Shown one piece after another: positions 59,201-64,000 of a stretch of 64,000 nucleotides of DNA. The notes beneath the pieces were generated by a model. That model was given only the letters and a program-made list of their open reading frames with translations. It was not told where the DNA came from and searched no databases. The stretch lies in the NCBI RefSeq assembly GCF_037325665.1, contig NC_090254.1, positions 21,550,532-21,614,531 of the forward strand, in the 5' to 3' direction. Positions within the stretch are counted from its first letter, which is position 1. Each line of letters begins with the position of its first letter. This DNA comes from Littorina saxatilis (Eukaryota > Mollusca > Gastropoda > Littorinimorpha > Littorinidae). A program made the position numbers and the translations under genes.

Positions 59201-62200
59201 TTGACCCTGAACTATGGAAGATAACTGTTTCAAACTTAAAAATTATGTGGGGCACATGTTATGCTTTCATCATGAGACACATTTGGTCACATATGATCAA
59301 GGTCAAGGTCACTTTGACCCTTATGAAATGTGACCAAAATAAGGTAGTGAACCACTAAAAGTGACCATATCTCATGGTAGAAAGAGCCAATAAGCACCAT
59401 TGTACTTCCTATGTCTTGAATTAACAGCTTTGTGTTGCATGACCTTGGATGACCTTGACCTTGGGTCAAGGTCACATGTATTTTGGTAGGAAAAATGTGT
59501 AAAGCAGTTCTTAGTGTATGATGTCATTGCTAGGTTTAGTTATTTGACCTTGACCCTGAAGGTCAGGTCAAGGTCAAGCATGTGAGTCGTATGGGCTTTG
59601 CCCTTCTTGTTTCGTACAGGCGATGTGAACAGATCTGATCTGTTGATGTTTTAACTTGAAAAAATGTTATTTAATATGTTTTTCAAAAGGTCACAATACT
59701 GACGTGCAGCCGTTTTCTATCTGCTAGGGCGACATACTGTGTTACAGATAATGACACAGATAATGAATGAAAACATGAGAGACTGGAGAAGAAAAATGGC
59801 GGGAGCCGGCTTCCACAGTTAAACAAAAGAAGGGCAAGATATGAATGCAAACTCGAATGACGCATGTATTGCACTTGTTTCACATTTGGGTCTTAAATCT
59901 GTGGTTTTTATTTCCATTTTAGCACATATTTGTTTCTGTCTATTCGTTTTGGTTTGTTTTACAGATGAAATGGACTTTAGGGACTGGCAAAGATTCTGTA
60001 TCAGAATGTATCCTTTCGCTGCCTCAGATCGTCGCAAACTCCTGGGAAAAGGAAGTGAAAAAACCATTTTGGAGGATGAAATTATGTTTGCACTTGTAAA
60101 CTCGGTACTTTTTAACCATTTAATTGATGTATATTTTAACAAAACCAGCTCTAAAGCCTAAAACTGTAAGGCTAAAAAAAAAAAAGTCTGTTTACGGTAA
60201 CATAGACCAAAAAAATAGGGTCGGTAGGTCGGGATATTTTTTTTTTTTTTCCCCAAAAAATCATATTTGTACGTTATCTTAGCGAGTGAACACTTGCCAA
60301 GATGTTAGCGAATCGTCCTATAGTACCTCCTTACATAAATAAATCAGTGCAGACAAGTGGTTGAGCAGCAGAAGGAAGAAGAAAGAATTCATGGATGCTG
60401 TAGTGGAGAAAGAAACGTTGCAGGCCAAAATGGAAGAGATTCGGGGCAAAAACAACTCTTCTTTAAACACCACGGGCCTTCCTGAGACGTCCCAGGTTAG
60501 TGGTGACAATTATTTATGGGTGGTGGAGTGGAACCCCGTTTTAAGACCAACACAAATCTGAGAAATGTAGGTCTTGAAAAAGAGGGAGTCTTAAAATGGG
60601 GTTAATTTTACAACGTTACAAAGTTATAAACAGAAAGTCTCAGAAAACATGTACAAGGTCTTAAAAAGGAGGGAGTCTTTAATTTGGGGGTCTTAATAAA
60701 AGGGGGGGGGGGGGGTTCCACTGCATAAGTGAAGTGTTGTGTGAAATACTTGAATGAACATAATAGGAGGTTGGCAGGATAAACATTACATGGTACCATA
60801 ACTGACTGACACTCGAGTATTTTAATTGCTTTGTTCCTCTGTACACAGGATATGGACACAGATGACACACAGACGGAAACATCACCAGATCTAACATCAA
60901 GCGAAGAAAATGTGACTGAACAGGACACCACTCTCACAGAAAGAGGGGCTGGGGACGGAGGTGACTTCATCGCAACGTCACTTACAGGGACGCAAAAGTA
61001 TTATTCCTTTTCTCTATTGTTTCTGCTGCTATTGTGTGTCGTGATAGAGTGGATTTTTGAACGGTCTACGGCTGAAAATTGTAGGCTTAGACCTTATACT
61101 TGCCCCTTGCACATCTACTGAAGTGTTGGCAGAATTCCACATGTCCTGGCCGTGTGGAAGAGACGATAGAATAAGATATTAAAATAAGAGGGCATGCGCT
61201 TTTTGAGTCACTTGAGAAAAAGTGACTCTATGTAATCGGTCAGTGTTAGTCTGTCCGGCCGGCCGTCCGGCCGGCCGTCCGTAGACACCACCTTAACGTT
61301 GGACTTTTCTCGGAAACTATCAAAGCGATCGGGCTCATATTTTGTTTAGTCGTGACCTCCAATGACCTCTACACTTTAACGATGGTTTCGTTGACCTTTG
61401 ACCTTTTTCAAGGTCACAGGTCAGCGTCAAAGGAAAAATTAGACATTTTATATCTTTGACAAAGTTCATCGGATGTGATTGAAACTTTGTAGGATTATTC
61501 TTTACATCAAAGTATTTACATCTGTAGCCTTTTACGAACGTTATCAGAAAAACAAGGGAGATAACTAGCCTTTTCTGTTCGGCAACACACAACTTAACGT
61601 TGGGCTTTTCTCGGAAACTATAAAAGTGACCGGGCTCAAATTTTATGTGAACGTGACTCATTGTGTTGTGAATAGCAATTTCTTCCTGTCCATCTGATGC
61701 CTCATATAATATTCAGAACTGCGAAAGTGACTCGATCGAGCGTTTGCTCTTCTTGTTTGTTTTTTTTTTTTATAAAAAGAAAGAAGATTTTTAAGATTTA
61801 CTGAATGTTTATTAGAAGTTTTGACCAGGGTTTTTCTTTGTATATCACTAAATGTAGGAATGAAAGTTGCAGGATTTCTGCAAATTTCACACTGAGTGTA
61901 CACGATAACATATTTCTTCCCGAGTTCCATCATAATTTATAATCATGGTTTCTTTAAGTGTTAATTTTTGTGTGCAGACTGTTCATGTTTTTATTGCATG
62001 AAGATTTTGTTAAAATATAAATCACTGTATTTAACAATACTCAGCGTGAATGAACTGTCATTAAAATCATGTTTCAGATTAATAATTCATTATGAATGAA
62101 TAAAATAGTTCAACGCAGCTATTTTTTTGTGTTTTTATTTGTTTTCAATGTTGCTTAGAATCTGATTTCGTATTCTGCTCTTCATGAAAGTCATGTGGTT

Positions 62201-62532
62201 TAAAATTGTGTGTGTGTTTCTTTGTTTTTGTTTTGTGTGTGTTAAAGCATGACGTGTTGGGAGAGATCACAAAATATATTCAGTAATTTATTTGTGAGAA
62301 ACTAAGTGGTATATTTTATAGTCACTGCGGGAATAACGCTTTTGATTGTGAAATGGCCATTATAATAGTTTGACAGAAGCACACACGCTGGCACACACAT
62401 TGATGCATCCGCGCGTGCATACCAAATGTGAACACACGCACACGAACATACGCACGTATTCACACATCCAAAGAAACGCACACACGCACGCAAAGACATA
62501 CACACCCGCACGCAAGCACACACATACACACA

Positions 62533-62580
<48 letters not shown>

Positions 62581-63174
62581 AAGACAGAAAAGAAAAGAAA
62601 AGTCTATATACTATATGTGCCGAAGCCATCGAGTCTCTTCAGGTTGTTCTCCGACCTGATAAAAAGCAGCGGAATTTTTTGTTTTGAGATATTTTAAAGA
62701 CAATTCTCTTGTCTATCTGAAGAGTTGAGCGTGATCATTAAGTTTCAGAGTGTTTGCATGTGTTCGTAGAAATCCAAAATTTATCAGGACCAAAAATAAG
62801 CAGTTGTGATTTAATGTACAGTTTTATCAAAAAATATGCTTTGAACAACATTTAAAGTGTGTATGAGTGCAAGGTACTTTCCTTTGGTTTTGTTTCAGAG
62901 ATACACTCGGCGAAGTGAGTGCTTCAGAGCTACAGAATGAACCCAGTCGTCTGACACAAAATAACACATTCGTTGTCAATGAAGCCACCGTGGACTCCCC
63001 AAAACCAGCTGAACTTCAATTTCCAAACGTGAGTTGTCACTTCCATAACACTTTACTTGTAATATAAAATCCATTTGTTCTTTATTAATCCATCTGTTCA
63101 TCTTTCAATCCACTTGCCCATGCGTCTATTTGTCCCTTCATCATCCCAATCTATCCACACATGATTTTGCACAT

Positions 63175-63209
<35 letters not shown>

Positions 63210-63515
63210 GACCCGGCACACTTTTTGTATTTCCTGTATTAAATTGAAATGTAAAACTTATCCCCCCTAAAAAGTTCAGCCACCACCAAAATACACAATT
63301 TCTTACTTTCAAGTCAAACACTGCCGCCAAGGAATCAACGGAACAGTATCCTTACACCACAATCCAGGACATTGGCCACGCTGATAGATTTGAACCCCCC
63401 AACACATCCACACCAGTCTTATGTGGAGCGATACCAGCCACGAGAAGAGTACCGCAGCTGTCGTCCACGCCCAGGATGCCCATGCGTCCTCCTGTCGTGT
63501 CTGTTCCAAGAATAA
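55832..63515 (+). CDS. Coiled-coil protein, possibly SIX6OS1-like; 3' end outside window
   Basis: Ten exons join in frame from the ATG at 55832 for 429 codons and continue past the window. Residues about 20-176 form a long predicted coiled coil split over five exons ([37 protein letters not shown]). Near 120 comes a tyrosine-rich helix, [19 protein letters not shown], and another helix lies near 230-250. Residues 270-318 are acidic and Thr/Ser-rich; the last visible exon is rich in proline ([17 protein letters not shown]). From memory, vertebrate SIX6OS1, a synaptonemal-complex central-element protein, opens with a similar LDRLL-type start, a coiled coil and a YxxxYxxxL region, and is about 590 residues long. 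The resemblance is weak; a generic centrosomal or cytoskeletal coiled-coil protein is an alternative. Confidence 0.75.
56033..56227. repeat. (GA)n and (GT)n tracts in first intron of gene 2
   Basis: A GA run at about 56036-56066, then imperfect and pure GT up to 56226. Confidence 0.93.
56382..56438 (+). CDS. Coiled-coil gene exon 2
   Basis: The acceptor is TTCTTTTCAG and the donor CAGT|GTAAGT. It encodes [18 protein letters not shown], the beginning of a coiled coil, with both split codons in agreement. Confidence 0.8.
56781..56907 (+). CDS. Coiled-coil gene exon 3
   Basis: The acceptor is TCAACACAG and the donor GAGAG|GTAACG. It encodes [20 protein letters not shown], then [20 protein letters not shown], with heptad-like leucine spacing. 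Confidence 0.85.
57154..57243 (+). CDS. Coiled-coil gene exon 4
   Basis: The acceptor is CTTTCGTAG and the donor CAGCG|GTAAGA. It encodes [20 protein letters not shown], then [10 protein letters not shown], continuing the coiled coil. A poly-G and (GT)n-rich intron follows. Confidence 0.85.
57283..57512. repeat. Compound (GA)n, poly-G and (GT)n repeat
   Basis: Purine-rich and GT-rich tract in the gene 2 intron after exon 57154; a G run of about 18 lies near 57301. Confidence 0.92.
57757..57944 (+). CDS. Coiled-coil gene exon 5, tyrosine-rich helix
   Basis: The acceptor is TCTAAACAG and the donor CGGG|GTAACA. It encodes [20 protein letters not shown], then a further charged helix ending [11 protein letters not shown]. 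This exon gives the main reason for suggesting SIX6OS1. Confidence 0.85.
58231..58692 (+). mobile_element. tRNA-derived SINE, type C (Ser/Leu-like head, type B body)
   Basis: The head contains GGGTGGCCGAGTGGTAACGC and the B box GAGTTCGACCC. The body (CACGTTAAAGATCCCACGAT, GTCTTTCCTGGCAAAATT, CGTGTGACTTGGAATAATAG) is the same as in the type B copy at 17586-18007. It lies in an intron of gene 2. Confidence 0.85.
58777..59611 (+). mobile_element. Element family 3, relative of family 2
   Basis: It begins GACTCACATGCGAAGCAAAA and closes the hairpin with GTGAGTC. A (GTCC)n tract and many GACCTTGAC / CAAGGTCA half-sites follow, and it ends GTGAGTCGTATGGGCTTTGC then CCTTCTTGTT. Same layout as family 2 with different inner sequence. 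Confidence 0.8.
59965..60104 (+). CDS. Coiled-coil gene exon 6
   Basis: The acceptor is GTTTTACAG; the donor is TCG|GTACTT, or nine bases earlier CTT|GTAAAC in the same phase. It encodes [20 protein letters not shown], then [13 protein letters not shown]. It is small and partly globular-looking and fits the split codon left by exon 5. Confidence 0.7.
60358..60495 (+). CDS. Coiled-coil gene exon 7
   Basis: The donor CCCAG|GTTAGT is clear. Of the three frames only one is open, and it encodes [20 protein letters not shown], then [13 protein letters not shown]. Phase 0 requires the acceptor ACAAG at 60357, weaker than the nearby GTGCAG, so the left boundary is uncertain by a few bases. Confidence 0.6.
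60536..60727. mobile_element. Mariner-like MITE in gene 2
   Basis: It begins AGTGGAACCCCGTTTTAAGA and ends GGGGGGGTTCCACTGCA, about 40 bases after the donor of exon 60358. Confidence 0.7.
60849..60997 (+). CDS. Coiled-coil gene exon 8, acidic Thr/Ser-rich region
   Basis: The acceptor is TGTACACAG and the donor GCAAAA|GTATTA. It encodes [20 protein letters not shown], then [13 protein letters not shown]. Phase 2 out matches exon 9. Confidence 0.75.
61205..61756 (+). mobile_element. Element family 2, copy 4
   Basis: A full-length copy in an intron of gene 2 between exons 60849 and 62899. Nearly identical to copies 1 and 3. Confidence 0.93.
62380..62580. repeat. Imperfect (CA)n tract
   Basis: ACAC-rich text with a pure CA stretch at about 62536-62579, in a gene 2 intron. 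Confidence 0.93.
62899..63028 (+). CDS. Coiled-coil gene exon 9
   Basis: The acceptor is TTTTGTTTCAG and the donor AAAC|GTGAGT. It encodes [20 protein letters not shown], then [18 protein letters not shown]. The split codon with exon 8 gives lysine. Confidence 0.8.
63314..63515 (+). CDS. Coiled-coil gene exon 10, last one in the window
   Basis: The acceptor is TTACTTTCAAG and the donor GAATAA|GTAAAA in phase 1. It encodes [20 protein letters not shown], then [19 protein letters not shown]. The gene continues beyond 64000. Confidence 0.75.
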
Positions 63516-63566
63516 GTAAAACCTGTTTGTATTTCTTGTTTAAAAATGCCGTTTCACTACAGGGAG

Positions 63567-63902
63567 TGGGCGGGGATGTAGCTCAGTCGGTAGCGCGCTG
63601 GATTTGTATCCAGTTGGCCGCTGTCAGCGTGAGTTCGTCCCCACGTTCGGTGAGAGATTTATTTCTCAGAGTCAACTTTGTGTGCAGACTCTCCTCGGTG
63701 TCCGAACACCCTCGTGTGTACACGCAAGCACAAGACCAAGTGCGCACGAAAAAGATCCTGTAATCAATGTCAGAGTTCGGTAGGTTATAGAAACACGAAC
63801 ATACCCAGCATGCTTCCCCCGAAAGCGGCGTATGGCTGCTTAAATGGCGGGGTTAAAACGGTCATACACGTAAAAGCCGTTGGATTTTCAGCCCATGAAC
63901 AA
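63567..63902 (+). mobile_element. Mosaic SINE: type B head on type A body
   Basis: The head GGGGATGTAGCTCAGTCGGT and leader CAGAGTCAACTTTGTGTGCA are type B. After about 63715 the sequence switches to type A: GCAAGCACAAGACCAAGTGC, GAGTTCGGTAGGTTATAGAA, CGGCGTATGGCTGCTTAAAT. The tail is (AAAC)n. Confidence 0.85.
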
Positions 63903-64000
63903 AACAAACAAACAAAAACAAACTACAGGGAGTGGACTGGGGTAGAAGTGAAAAAGACTCAGGGAGTCCGGGGTTCGGGAGGGGGTTCTTGAAGTTGAGA

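Noticed and set aside
63567-63650. Functional tRNA gene on the plus strand
   Set aside because: Same type B head as above; it runs directly into a SINE body.

Overview
The window is animal nuclear DNA, most likely from a mollusc and probably a gastropod. This rests on large repeat-filled introns with canonical GT-AG sites and on SINE families that end in a GATATAACCTTCGTGG / AACGACGTTAAACACC tail followed by AAATAAAGAAAG, which I associate from memory with molluscs. No prokaryotic operon, CRISPR array, rRNA or functional tRNA gene is visible, and no retrovirus-like or capsid-bearing element was recognised.

Two plus-strand genes fill the window. Gene 1 (10178-43513) is an ephexin-family Rho guanine-nucleotide exchange factor. 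I could join 19 exons, one of them a 36-nt microexon, in one unbroken reading frame of 916 codons plus a stop. The order is an acidic/basic disordered N-terminal part, a proline-rich SH3-ligand segment, Src-type tyrosine motifs, and then DH, PH and SH3 domains. The C-terminal half matches the vertebrate NGEF (ephexin-1) / ARHGEF5/15/16/19/26 group. The first exon seen begins inside a codon, so the start lies upstream and was not found. Gene 2 (55832 to beyond 63515) encodes a coiled-coil protein with 10 phase-consistent exons (429 codons visible) and runs off the right edge. It distantly resembles the meiotic synaptonemal-complex protein SIX6OS1, but that identification is weak.

Layout: 1-10177 is upstream or first-intron sequence with SINE pieces, a palindromic interspersed element and microsatellites. 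10178-43513 is gene 1, whose introns hold most of the mobile elements. 43514-55173 is the 3' UTR and intergenic DNA with more repeats. 55174-55387 is an orphan exon-like segment, and 55832-64000 is gene 2.

The strongest unusual signal is in the introns of gene 1. The branch-point-to-AG end of the intron before exon 33530 has been amplified about 60 times into a 2.3-kb array, nearly every unit carrying its own branch-point-like TGCTAAT and its own TTTTGCAG. Two other introns of the same gene also carry duplicated 3' splice sites that would lead into early stops. Other notable points are three dispersed element families that share the same terminal architecture (one composite insertion with an essentially zero-length target duplication suggests rolling-circle read-through), mosaic tRNA-headed SINEs, and a terminal-inverted-repeat element with its own paralogous empty site 1 kb away.
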